NCBI RefSeq assembly: GCF_019925205.1
Contig: NC_083567.1
Span: forward strand, 6,634,001-6,698,000
Length of the DNA stretch: 64,000 bases
Source: Metopolophium dirhodum
Lineage: Eukaryota > Arthropoda > Insecta > Hemiptera > Aphididae
Direction: 5' to 3'
Both the position numbers and the translations under genes were made by a program. This document shows positions 25,467 to 36,899 of the stretch, piece by piece. Under the pieces are notes generated by a model. It searched no databases and was not told the DNA's origin. It worked only from the letters and a program-made list of their open reading frames with translations. Within the stretch, counting starts at the first letter, position 1; the number at the start of each line of letters is the position of its first letter.

Positions 25467-26481
25467 ATGGAAGGCACTTACGCTGACGAAAGCAACAAAT
25501 ACCTCGTGCGTTTAGCTACTCGTCTTCTTCTGTCTGCCATTGATACGGGCGCAACTATTGCAAGTGGCGACGATCAGACCCCGGAGTCGGAGCCTGGAGG
25601 ACAAAATCCGATTCTTGGAGGCGCAGATGGAAAAGAGTTCAACGAAAACGTCGAGGAGTCCGTCTCCTTGCACAGTGATGGATTGCCGAGCGGCGATGCG
25701 CTGTCGTCTGCAGCAGAGTCGGAGCTTACTCCGATCCCAGAGACAGCACCGCTCGGCAACAACAACACGGTCCAGGAAGACGACGATTCGAACATTTCGG
25801 AAGTAGAAGAGGACCATTCCGTTTATCTGACGATCAGTTGTACGTCGTCGTGTGGGGGGACGCGCCGTCCTCGGGAGTCGGGGCCTGTCGATCCCACTCC
25901 GACTCCCGAGGGCAGACCGCTCGACGACGTTTTGGATGAGAACGACGGACAGGATGACGTCGACGGAATGGAGGGGAAGATGCGAGAAAGAGCACGGACG
26001 GTGCGCGGCGGTAAGTCACCCGCGCATGTTCTCCGACCACCCTCGGCGCGACGGGTTCGCTGGCGTAGCGCGCTCGGTCGTCGTTGACGCGCGAGACCCT
26101 CTGGCGGCTCGGCGAGCGCCCGACTGCAGTTACGGTCACGAGTGGAGCGGCGGCGACGGAAGACGGCGACGACACGGCGGCTGTAGTAGAGGTACCGGCG
26201 CGGGCAACGATTCCGCCCCGACGGTACACCGACCGGTACGACGGCGATGGCGACTCGGTATACGACGGCAGCGGCGGAGACTTCGGCACTGGGTGAGTGG
26301 TATGGAGATTTGCGTGCAGGAACACGGGGACGACAGCGGTGCTGGACTCGCGGAAACTTAACTGTTTTACAGGGTCTGGCGGCGTGTGACTTCACTGCAG
26401 CGGCGGAACGAAGACGCGGCCGAAGGGACAACGCCAGGACGAAAATTCCCGAGAGTCAAGGATCGCGTTGTGGTCCGCTGA
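25467..26481 (+). CDS. Unrecognised acidic protein with AKAP-like N-terminal helix
   Basis: Three exons, 25467-26010, 26130-26292 and 26373-26481, give 271 residues. Donors are GTAAGT and GTGAGT, acceptors are CTGCAG and TTTACAG, and all phases join. ATG at 25467 has a good context (CAAAATGG). Residues 11-32 form an amphipathic helix (YLVRLATRLLLSAIDTGA). This resembles the PKA regulatory-subunit-binding helix of AKAP7 (LVRLSKRLVENAVLKAV, recalled). The remaining protein is Ser/Asp/Glu-rich, low complexity and probably disordered: EDDDSNISEVEEDHSV near the middle, RRYTDRYDGDGDSVYDG near 222-238, and a basic C-terminus (GRKFPRVKDRVVVR). No signal peptide or membrane segment. The exons are G+C-rich against A+T-rich flanks. 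I do not recognise the gene; the anchoring role is inference. Long minus-strand frames over the same DNA lack an equally consistent splice pattern. Confidence 0.6.
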
Positions 26482-27090
26482 CTCTCGCCTTTTCGACCAG
26501 CGGCAATCCCACATCGGTCTCTTCGCTCGTCCCCACCGGTGCCGCAGCACAAAATCTCACTTCGCTCGCTCCGCGTCTTGGTCTTCGCCGTCCGTCAGCC
26601 AAGTCGTCGCGCCGTCGACCGTTCGCGCGCACTAGCCTCCGTCCGTTTTGCGTCAACCGTAGTCACTCCCGTGGCCGTCTCGGTCTGGCCTCGCCGGCTG
26701 GGCAAGGTCGTCAAGCGTCCTAGCAAACGCGCCAGTGACACTCGTCAACCCGCGGGACAGGTCGGAGAACGTGCAGAGGTGACCAGTGGCCAGCAACACT
26801 GCATTTCCGCACCAATTCGCCATCTCGCATTCTCCCCCCCTTGTTTATTGTGTCTCCTGTCCGTTGTAGGAATATTATTTTTTTCTTTAAATTTCATTAA
26901 ATTGTCTTAAATTGTTAAATTATTCACATTTTATTGTAAATTTCGATTTTTTTTCCTTTTATTATCCGAACATAATTATGTAAAATATTATATTTATAGC
27001 CAATAATGTCCTAATTTTTTTGAAAATTATTGTTTACACATTTTCGTATTGTTTTTGGTTTATAATTAATAAATATATTTTGATGTGAAC
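26482..27090 (+). other. Probable 3' UTR of the orphan gene
   Basis: Sequence after the stop stays G+C-rich to about 26840, then drops sharply to A+T-rich DNA. AATAAA at 27068-27073 is a candidate poly(A) signal. Frames here have no recognised domain. Confidence 0.4.
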
Positions 27091-27099
27091 AAAAAAATA

Positions 27100-28300
27100 T
27101 TGTTTCTTTTTGTCGAGTGTATAATCAATTGTCACAGATTTAACGACTAAAAAATCGTTGAAATATATATTTTAAATAAAAAACATCGTTAATCAATTAT
27201 ACAGATTAGACCTGCAGTATAAACGCTACACGGATATTATAATATGTTCCAAGAAAATTTATTAAAGACATCAAACACTAAAGGCGACAAGAACTGCTGA
27301 ATAAATCATAAAATAACGTATTACACCGGCGGATACGACATGGACAAGAATTGTAAATAATAATAATATAGGTAGGTAATATGTATTGTGTAGAACGTGC
27401 GAACGTCAATATAGTCGAATAGTTAATACAAAATAATATTTAAAATAATAGTACCTATAATTTTTATATAATATATAATAGCTGCACGTCGAAAAATAAT
27501 ATTGTTTGAAAACCTTTAGGGTTGAGGTTTGAACCATTAACCCCCCCCCCCCCCCGCACGTGCACCGATACCATATTTTCTACATAATTATTGACTCGAG
27601 TTGTAATATTCTAATCCGAACAAAACTTGTTATAAAAATACACTCATCATTGTAAAATCAATACATTCATCGTTCCACTCAGAATCTAAAACAGAAAAAT
27701 ACGTCAATGTTTTAAGAAATTATGAAGCCTGTATCGCCATTTGCTATAAACGTTATACAATTTTAATTTTTAAGTATTTGAAAATGTGGTCCTTATATAT
27801 TTTTAAAAATTCCAAAAAATATAAATTTAGTAACTACATTGTTTAAGGATAAATATAAGGTGGGGCGTGGGCCCTTGGTAAATCACCATGTATAATATAA
27901 CCGAGTGGTAGGCATATGATGTCAATTTTGACGCACTTGCCACTGGATATTACTATTTAGTACCTACATAACAGTGGGTGTTAAAAACATGTTTCAATAT
28001 TATTATAATATCTGTCGAGGTTTATTTTAATTTCAATTTACATTTCTCTGCTCTGACGACCGTCTCTATAGAGCTTTATGTATCAGACTATGTAACTAAA
28101 TCCTATAAGGTTACTTACCTAACTTGACGTAGTGCCCTAACTAGTGCGGACGAATGCTTGCGATTCATAATTTTAAGGACCAGCATGCGGCGAAATACAA
28201 CCAATTTTGTTTTTTCCCACATCCGTGCTAAACAGCTAGGACACGGCATTTATTTAGGCTTGAATCAGTCGGATCATACATGATTTGTTACGTTGCAAGC
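27100..28300. other. Intergenic DNA with a C16-type run
   Basis: No gene recognised. It contains a long C homopolymer near 27540-27556 and the family X 3'-end fragment at 27641-27687. Confidence 0.4.
27641..27687 (+). repeat. Isolated family X 3' end
   Basis: CACTCATCATTGTAAAATCA and ATACATTCATCGTTCCACTC, then AGAATCT followed by AAAA, match the last ~50 bp of the long copies. The rest of the element is absent. It is either a deletion remnant or an extremely 5'-truncated copy. Confidence 0.65.
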
Positions 28301-28315
28301 AATATGCAAGCGGCA

Positions 28316-28710
28316 AGCCTGGGCATAAACGAGTTACAGAGTTAATTAGACGTTAGTTAAATTAATTTTAACTTTTTAAAATCTAACTGATTTTTATCGA
28401 TATAAATATAATAAAAACGAGTTAATTTTAATCGAGTCCAAGTTACGTTAATTTATAAATATAGGTATTAGTGTATTACAATTATTCTTGATTGCATAAA
28501 CATTTACTTTTTATTATTTTAAACTATATACCGGTTACCTTATTAAAAAAAAAAAAACTCAACTTAAATTAATTGTAAGTGTTCACATAACTTTTTACTT
28601 AACTGAGTTAAAAAAAAATTAGGATAACTATTAACTTTAAACTTTTTAAAATGTTTTCTATCAACTTAGTAGCTTAACTTTTTAAATATTATTATTAACT
28701 TGTCCAGGCT
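28316..28710. mobile_element. Possible hAT-type MITE
   Basis: The left end AGCCTGGGCATAAACGAGTTA and the reverse complement of the right end (AGCCTGGACAAGTTAATAAT) are alike. Between them is a low-complexity interior made of variations on GAGTTAATTTTAACTTTTTA. TGGGCA...GAGTTA ends and a GTTAA-rich interior are typical of hAT-derived MITEs. No clear 8-bp target-site duplication was found, so the class is tentative. Confidence 0.4.
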
Positions 28711-29539
28711 ACGGCTATATATGATTTAAAGGTATGGTGATAATATAATAATTTAGTCGCTTAAAAGGTTAGACCTCCTCTGCCTAATATAATATGTTCC
28801 ACCTCTGCCCAATATAATATGCAAGAACTCAAAAACGTATAACTGTTTGTGAGACATGATATCCTGGTGGCTGATGGACAAATAGATCGCTAATATGTTA
28901 ATACCTATAACCTACTTAATATTATAATAGTACAATGGATATTATGTTAATAATAAATAGAATATTATATAAATCTCTTGTGGGCACTGACCAATTGGCA
29001 ATCATAAGAAAATATTGCAAAACCTTAGCGGTGGTAATTTTTCTCAGATCAAAATCCACCCCAGTTGTGAAAAGTCAAGACGTCATTGCCTCTGGCGCTT
29101 TTCTTTACATTAGGAATGGACTGGATCTCCTTCGTAGTTTGTACTTTCTAGTTTGGCATTCTTATACAACAATTTATGATTCATTAAAAGTAGTATCAAT
29201 GTAGTAACACTTTCACCACAACAACGTTCTCTGGCCTTTCACTAAATCATTTTTAAGTCAATAAATTTAAAACTAGCTAGGTAATATTTCTCAGTTAGTG
29301 TTTAATATACACATGTGCATGTGTTTTCTTTTTAGAAAATCAAACTTTAGTCTACTTGCCAAATTTAAAATCATTTTATACTATTCATTCTCAGGATGAC
29401 TACTACCATTAACAAAATTAATTGAATAATTTAAGTGTTGGCGGTCCTCATAAATGTCTTAAATTTATTGTTGATGATGATGAATGATATTGAATTATAT
29501 TTAAATGCATTAAAAACCCTATTCTTTTTAATTGCCATC

Positions 29540-30170
29540 CCTTACCAAGACTAAATAGAAAGTTCTATTTAAGACCTAGGAGTAATTTGTTTATTTTCTG
29601 ATCATATTCCCAAATTAATATTTGTAAAATTGTCACAAACCCCAAGTTAGGTTCAGACCTGAGGTAAATTAAACTGCTAAACGTGTAACATTAGTTCAGG
29701 CAGTATTGAATGCAGTTCAGTTATTTGGTATCCATTTCAACCTGTTTTTAATAAAATGTAAACTTAAAAAATTAAATTTTATACTTCTAAACTTAAATTA
29801 TAAGTTATCACCGGCTGGCTGAAATAGTAGGTAATTGATGATCTTTACCATCAGCCTAATGCACATTCCTTCAGTTCTAGACATCTTTCCTCTGTTATTT
29901 TTATTTTTATTCTATTTCATGGCTCAGTCGATGGTAGTCATCTTTTGAGTAATACTTAATTATACTACCTTCAACTCTTTCAGAGAATTGTTCAACATTT
30001 CAAAGCATAGAACTCTTTATATATATTGATAAGTTAGCTTCATGTAATAACAATCATACTGTTGATTTGTTTTATTAGTTTTATGCCAACATTTGTGATA
30101 GCCTTTTAACTTATTAAGTTTGTTAACCTATTTTAGTTTTGTATCATCATAATATCTTTGTACGCATAAT
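29540..30170 (+). mobile_element. Heavily decayed LINE reverse transcriptase remnant
   Basis: Pieces of the Jockey-type RT C-terminal region can be read across frames: DLGVICLFSDHIPKLI near 29571-29620, SIECSSVIWYPFQPVFN near 29705-29750 (compare the usual SILEYGSVIW.P), LFN near 29990, and DLFY near 30065. All frames are broken. It may extend upstream towards 28930, where an 89-codon open frame has no recognised domain. Confidence 0.5.
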
Positions 30171-30357
30171 TAATAAGAAAATTGTTGTAAGTTTTAAAAA
30201 ATAATATTATGTATTTATTATCCATCTTGATATGATTTGTATCTATAAATATAATTCATGATTTTTGTGGTATTAGTATTTTACTGTACTTTACGACTTC
30301 AACGTTTATTTAATATATATTATTGTTATTATAATAATAATAATTTCTAAAAAGTAG

Positions 30358-30804
30358 TTAAGAGGACGTTATACCCGCATGTGTTGTCTCCGTCTTACAA
30401 GTGCGTATCATAGAGAAATTTTACGCTCAGCTAAACACGAGTAGCTCAGTTAATTTAAAAATTAGAGTGAATTGACCTCTTATAAAATTTAAAGGTAAGA
30501 ATATTATCTAGGCAACCTCATTATGGGCTTTTTAGTATATTTTAATTTTAAAGCGAGTTATGAGTATTTTAAGATGTATAAAAAATTAACGATTTTAAAA
30601 TACTCATAACTCGCGTTCAAATTAAAATATAATAAAAAGCCCATGAGGTTGCCTAGATAATAATCTTACCTTTAGATTTTATAAGAGGTCAATTCGCTCT
30701 AATTTTTATACTAATGAAGCTACACGTGTTCTGCTGAGCGTACAATTTGCTATGTTACGCACTTGTAAGACGGAGACAACACATGCGGTATAACGTCCTC
30801 TTAA
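30358..30804. mobile_element. Foldback element with TTAAGAGGACGT ends
   Basis: The first ~215 bases and the reverse complement of the last ~215 are about 90% identical by eye. Both begin TTAAGAGGACGTTATACC and include CATGTGTTGTCTCCGTCTTA, AATTGACCTCTTATAAAAT and CTAGGCAACCTCAT. Only about 15-20 bases separate the arms. There is no coding capacity. The TTAA at both ends may be a target-site duplication (as in piggyBac-type elements), or TA with different termini. It ends about 90 bp beyond the stop codon of RRN3 copy 2, so it probably lies in or just past that gene's 3' UTR. Confidence 0.85.
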
Positions 30805-30895
30805 TGAAAATGGAATTGAAATTAAAAAACAATTTAAGCATAAATAATTTATTAGTAGACACGAAAAATAACAATCACAACACAATCAATGCAGA

Positions 30896-33800
30896 TTATT
30901 GATGTTGATTCACTAGCTGTCCGAGCCAATCAGTTTTTGCTGGTGAACTTGTAGATAACATACTTGGGCTGATATCCATAGTATCAATAGGCAATGATGA
31001 TTCTTTGTCTTCCTCATCATCAATATTAACATGCTTATTTATATCATCTTCAAAATGTCTATACAAATCAGGCATTATAAAATCTTTTGACCTAAAAATA
31101 ATAACAACCATATAAATATTACATTTTAGAGACATTAAAGGTATAAACACAGTTGCAAATTATTATGACATATTTTAACTTATTTATTAATAATTTTGGG
31201 AAAAAAAAGCAGGAATAAATTAAAATTATTTTTCTATTATTTTTTTAAGTTTTTATGTACATAAAATATCATTTCCACAACACTTTGAACCCAATTTTTT
31301 TATTGATAAGTGAAAATACATATCAAAAAAATTAATTTATATGAGTATATATTAAGAGGATGTCAGCACTTTATTTGTTTTCTCTCTCTGGCCCACGCGC
31401 AACATAGACAAAACGCATTTACGCAGAATCATTTTATTCTATGTTTTTAAGTAATCTTAGAGTAAAATCACCCATTAGAAAAAATATAGAGAATAATATT
31501 TTCGAGGGAATGACATCGATTTTATATTTTATTGCTATTTGACTTTGTATTCGACTCTCAAAATAAACAAAAAAATGTTGTAAATTAATTTTTTTGAGAC
31601 AATATTTAGACATATCAATATGTAATTTCCTCAAAAATATTATTCTCTATCTTTTTTGTAATGGGCGATTTTAATCTAAGATAACTTAAAAACATAGAAA
31701 AAATGATTTTGCGTAAATGCGTTTTATCTATGTTGCGCGTGGGCCAGAGAACAAATAGCGTGCTGACATCCTCTTAAGGGGTCGGGCATTCTAAGGAATA
31801 AAAACTAGGCATTTTATATATCCGTTTATATGGGTCTTGTGAATGTGTTGAAAGTTAATGAACATTAGTGTATATAATTCATAGTATCGAACACGTTGTA
31901 TAGGGGCATCATAGTGAACGGATATGTATGTCTGTAATTTTACCTAACGTGCATGCACAAGTCACCACATATTACTTTATTCAGTTACAAACAATTTTTT
32001 ATCTAAAAATACTCCCAGTGCTTCAATCACTACGCTTAGTATGATGTTCCGATTTAAATTTTGAAAGCAGATTTGAATTCTCCTCTAAATTTACTACTAT
32101 GCTTTAACTGTCGTACATTTTTTATATTCTATCTCAATGTATTTAAATTTGAATTATAAATATGATATATTTTTACTCTTTTTGTTAGTTAATTTTTAAG
32201 TAAAAAAAAAAAAATCAGAAAAATGAAATTGTCAAAGCATATATAATTTAGTGACAAATTCAAATCGGCTTTCAAAATTAATATTGGAACATTATATTGG
32301 GCGTAGTGATTGAAGTCGTGAACAATGTTTTCGACCAAAAATGAATCATGCCCCTTTAATATATATTTAAAAAAAAAATTAAATGTTAAAATGATTGTTC
32401 AAATATCAAACACAATATTTATATAATAATTATATCAAAATATATTTATATACACTATTCAGTTTAAGAACGGCTAGTTTCCTGCGTACCAAATAAACTC
32501 GACCCCCCTAATACCGAAGTTGATAATGATTGTACACTAGTTGTTTCGGATAAATGATGGGTTGGTGAGAATAGGCAGCTGACACCGACACATTGTAGGT
32601 AGTGGGAATAGATATGCTTCTATCTAGTCTTGAAACATTTTCATCTGTCAGACAGGCAATTAATTCTTAAACTGAATAGAGTATAAAGCCATCATTATTT
32701 TTAATTTATATCATGTACATTTGAAAATATTTTAGTTTTTCCACTTGAAAGTTAAAATAATTGATCGACAAAAACCAAGCGCTTTCAAGTTTTAATTATG
32801 TTAAATATTTAATTTTTGGATAGCGAAATTCTATTTAGTCACATCCTACCATGTCATTTAGTTTTTCCGTTATTATTAATTAATAAACAATACCCAATCT
32901 AATAAAATGATATGCAGATAGATAAGTCTCAATAAGAAAATGCTATAATCTAATAAGTAGTATAACACTCACCTTGGGAGGACAAAAAAATCAAATGGAA
33001 AGAAAGAATACAGCCATTCATCCTTGATTGATTGGTCAGTGATTCTGATGTGACCATCCATTACTGCATAACAATAAGTTAACTGATAAGTTTTAGTAAT
33101 ATGTGCAAAACGATTGACTACTGTTGAACAACATAAACGTAATGGGCTTAATCTACTTGTGACTATTTTAGATAGATTTAAATTTTCCATAAATTTTAGA
33201 TCTGTAACAAGAAAAATATAATATAAATATATATATAATAATACATCCAATAGCTGTCATATATTATATACTTAAGCAATTTCCATAAAATTGTGTAACT
33301 ACTTACTTCGTTTGCTATCCATCAGATCATGATGTCTAAAAGAAATAATGTAGAACAATGATTGGCACATTGAATAAAACACTGCATGCCATCTTAACAA
33401 ATCTTCATTTACTACTTTAACCGATTTATCTACTCTATTTATATAGTTATTACACCATGTAGACATTTCAAAAAGTGTATTCTTAAGAACACTAAAACAA
33501 ATTTAATATCAATTATAACTTAATAAATTATAACTGTTTCTCGTAAAATGTTAAACTAATCAATTTATATTACCTATTCAATATGAATGGTGCCCTGCAA
33601 AGAAAACTAGCTAAATAACCAGCTGCGGCCTGTCGTATAGTTGATGATGATGACACGTCACAACATTTTTTCCACAGCCAATTGCTAAAATTTTCTGCTA
33701 GTGTTGTTTTAAAACTAAGAAAATAGTATATTACATATTGAATATGACTACTGTTATACGTTGGAAGAATTTCACTTTCAAATACTGATAACAAGTCGTG

Positions 33801-36800
33801 GTATAATAATTTGGTATCATTCCACCTGAATAAAAAAAATATATATACATATTGAGTTGATTAATGAAAAAAAGATTTAAATATCAATATAATAATCGAG
33901 GAATGTAAATGATTATGATTATACTTACAATAACCCACCATCGGGATCATGACAAGTAGTATTCATATACACAAATAGCCTCCTTAGACAAACATCTAGT
34001 GTATGCGAAAAACTTTCTGCTTCTAATTTATCAGGATCTACTTGCATACATTCCCCATCAACATCCATAGGGAATATATCTTCGATTCCAACATTTACAT
34101 TAGATTCTAGCCTATCTAATTCGTCTTTTGGTATATGAACATCAATTTCCACTAGCCTAAACAGGATACATTTTTGTGAATTTTTATACATAGAAGTCTT
34201 AAATTTATGTTACAACTTACTTGCTAACAATAAGACTAAGAATTTGTTTTCTCAAAGATTTTTCATACTCAGTTACAAATAATAAATTGTGTATATAATG
34301 CAGATGGGATTCGACACTACTTTTTTTGTAAGGAAACTTTTTTCTAAGAGCTGTCATTAATAAATCCTTTGCTCTAAAAAAAAATATTTCAGATTAAAAA
34401 TGAATGCATATAATATAATTATTTATTTAATATTTCTTACAATGGAATGACTTTTAAAAGAGCTTCAAGAGTCTTGTGGACATTTTGAAATCCTCTTTCT
34501 TCTTCTTCACTAGGCATACCATTGACACGATCAAAAACATTACTGTCCACTGTGAAAACAGTAGAAGAAAACAATAATATATGATAATTATTTAACCTCA
34601 CAGTTTATATTTACCATGAGAAAAACATGTTACAAGTTGTTCTATTGCAAATTTTGTATGATAGTTGTGCGCAGTGCAAACATCAAGTAGAAATCCACGG
34701 TACTCATTGACTACTTCATCATTTCTGTTCATCCATTTTAAAATCTAATAAAAGCGCAACTTTAATGGTTATCTTAAAATATAATAGTTAAATGTTCTTA
34801 CCAATATAACTTTAACAAAAAGCGTAAGATTTTCATTTAAAATATTAACACAATTTCTTGCATCCTTCAATAGTGCAACAAGTTCAGAATCCTGTAAAAT
34901 ATTTAAATGCATACTCTATTGAATGAAAATTATAAATTTCCAACCACAGTTTTAAAAATTTTTTTTAGATTAGTTTTAAAAAAGATTTGGGTTAGCATCA
35001 TACTATGGTTTTTTTTTAATAATACTTCTTTTTTTCTATCCTGTACAACTGTAATGAGTAATTATAACTAATATTTAGTTTTGATTTATGAACAGATAAA
35101 AATTGACAATAAGTTTTTTCACTTGCACTATGAGAGGTTAAGCTCTTTTAATTAAGGTCATTATTTTTGTTTGGATTATACAACCCAAATGTTTATTTTT
35201 CCCTTCAATTCTTGTAGAGCTTAGAATTCTCTCAATGATTGTGCATACCAGTTTTACCTTTTAATTCTCACCTGATAATGCACCAAAAGGCTCTCTCTTA
35301 GGTAATTGTTTATGTTGTATAATCTTGACCTGTGTTGTTTTCTTTACCCCCATTATACTTGACCAAGTTCATATGCATCAGGCGGCTACTATTCATTTGG
35401 GACAAAATCTTGGGCATGGGTGTAATCTGTAATAGATTCATCTTTGATGAATCAGATAAAAATATTACAAGTTAGGTTGTAAATCAGTTTTTGATTACAA
35501 AAACTTCCGAAAATGATCATGTATGAGATTTCATTTATTTAAAAGAATTTAGTTGATTCATATTATTATTATTATTACTTTTTATAAATTATGATTGTTT
35601 AGTTGTCTTAAATGTTGCTTGTTTTTATTACATTTAAATTACAATACAATATGTACTATGACTGCAGATACATTTAAATAAAATAATATTATTGATTGAT
35701 ATCAGATGGAATTCAACCAGTTTAACCACTTTAAAAATGTGATAATTATTTTAATTTAAAAGTTATACCTAGGTAATACAAACGATTTTAACTGTAATTA
35801 AAAAATTAATTTATCCATTATTATCAAAAGTCTGTAACTGGAAGCTAGTTATTTAAGTTATGCAGTTATTAGTACATGAGAATAAAATAAAACATGGAAA
35901 TATTTTGTTAATTTATTAGTTGATTAAATCGATTTTTGCAGTTTTATAGGCTTACAAAAATGTTTAAAAAAATTAACTTAGGTACTTAAAATTCAAAATA
36001 AGTTTTTTAAACAAAAATATAATAGTTAAATCTCACATAGAACAGATATGTAACTATAGCAATTTCTGAATTAAAAGTTTAAAAGTTATTTAATGCATAT
36101 TTTATTTTTCTGCAACTATCTAATGCAGAGCTGAACAATAAGCTTAATTTATAAAATAATGACATGAAAATAATAGTGTGTAGAGGACTCCTAATGGAGA
36201 AACGTAGTCATTAAGTATGAAATAAATTCTGATTTGAACTATTAAAAATCTAATTTATATACCTAGGTAGTTCCTCCAGATTATTTAAAAACAAAGATAA
36301 AATGAAAAGCTCCGCAATAATCCAAGTAACTCACAACCTAGTTAATGGAATGCAAAGGGTAGAGGTATCATGTTACCTCATTTTTACATGTTCTTATAAT
36401 GTAGATGTATGTATATTTTTGAAGCTACATTTTCTTTAAAAGAACTAACTTATCTAACTAGTTTAAAAATGTTAAAGATTGTTGATATTTTCAAGTTTTA
36501 TTATAGAATATAGAATATTTATTGTAATTATTAGAATTAAGAGAATTACCGAACCTTAATTTATTTTAAATAATGAAAAAGAAATACTAACCTTAATTTC
36601 AATACCAGCATCTCTTATATCACATATAAGGTTATTGTATTTAAGTTTTTCTTTATCATTATTTTGATCAAAACTAATAAGCAACGCTTTCAAGTTGTCA
36701 ACAAGATTGAATTGTACTTTTTGTTTTGGTACATTATTCAACTGTGCGTTACGTTTTTTCAATATTGTAGGGGTACTTGTGCTGGGTGGCCGTGAGTTAT

Positions 36801-36834
36801 GTGAACTAGTTTTAGTAGTACGATACGATGACAT
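30896..36834 (-). CDS. RRN3: RNA polymerase I initiation factor RRN3/TIF-IA, copy 2
   Basis: Ten coding exons: 36834-36592, 34891-34802, 34744-34615, 34549-34441, 34373-34221, 34156-33929, 33825-33574, 33491-33307, 33201-32973, 31091-30896. Their sum is 1815 nt, or 604 residues. Every intron falls at the same place and phase as in copy 1; exon lengths are equal except exon 6 (one codon shorter) and exon 10 (four codons shorter). Family marks are intact: YLASFLCRAPFI, LKFMENLNLS, FFPFDFFVLPRSKDF. The C-terminus keeps DISPSM and SPAKTDWLGQ. The start is the ATG at 36834, just after an acceptor (TTTTGCAG), so a non-coding exon lies upstream. FPFDF replaces the FPFDP of copy 1, a change in an otherwise conserved motif. 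Intron 1 (1.7 kb) and intron 9 (1.9 kb) are swollen by repeats. Both copies look functional. Confidence 0.95.
31352..31777. mobile_element. Second foldback element with TTAAGAGGATGT ends, in RRN3 intron 9
   Basis: Arms of about 180 bases: TTAAGAGGATGTCAGCAC on the left and its reverse complement at 31760-31777. They share GGCCCACGCGCAACATAGA, AAAACGCATTTACGCA, TCTATGTTTTTAAGT and AGAGAATAATATTTT. The interior arms differ in sequence from the 30358-30804 element, but the terminal 10-12 bases agree (TTAAGAGGA, C or T, GT). No coding capacity. Confidence 0.85.
31895..32359. repeat. Third inverted-repeat element, in RRN3 intron 9
   Basis: 32019-32080 (CTTCAATCACTACG, ATGTTCCGATTTAAATTTTG, GATTTGAATT) pairs with the reverse complement of about 32240-32305 (CTTCAATCACTACG, ATGTTCCAATATTAATTTTG, GATTTGAATT). 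The right end has GGGGCATGAT (reversed, next to TTTAA), and the left has GGGGCATCAT at 31903-31912. The left border is uncertain, since TTAAGGGG at 31774-31781 is another candidate. Confidence 0.55.
32449..32685. mobile_element. 237-bp MITE with 22-bp terminal inverted repeats
   Basis: The left end (32449-32470) and the reversed right end (32664-32685) read TATAC, A or T, CTATTCAGTTTAAGAA, with one mismatch in 22. The interior is more G+C-rich than the intron and has no open frame. TA at the outer edges fits a Tc1/mariner-type target, but class is not proven. It lies in intron 9 of RRN3 copy 2. Confidence 0.75.
34900..36585. other. Enlarged intron 1 of RRN3 copy 2
   Basis: About 1.7 kb against 275 bp in copy 1. 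The part around 35160-35480 is less A+T-rich and may be a decayed retroelement, but no domain could be read. The rest is plain A+T-rich intron. Confidence 0.4.
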
Positions 36835-36899
36835 AGTTACCTGCAAAATTAAGTTGTGAAAGAAATTAAAAAAATTTAAATTATTAAATAATATTAGAG

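Noticed and set aside
25823..26431. Long minus-strand open frame (202 codons) over the orphan gene, plus several frames on both strands
   Set aside because: The G+C-rich DNA keeps all frames open. Only the plus strand gives a good start context and two introns with consistent phase.
28935..29204. 89-codon plus-strand frame
   Set aside because: No recognised domain. It lies next to a decayed LINE and is more likely part of that or chance.
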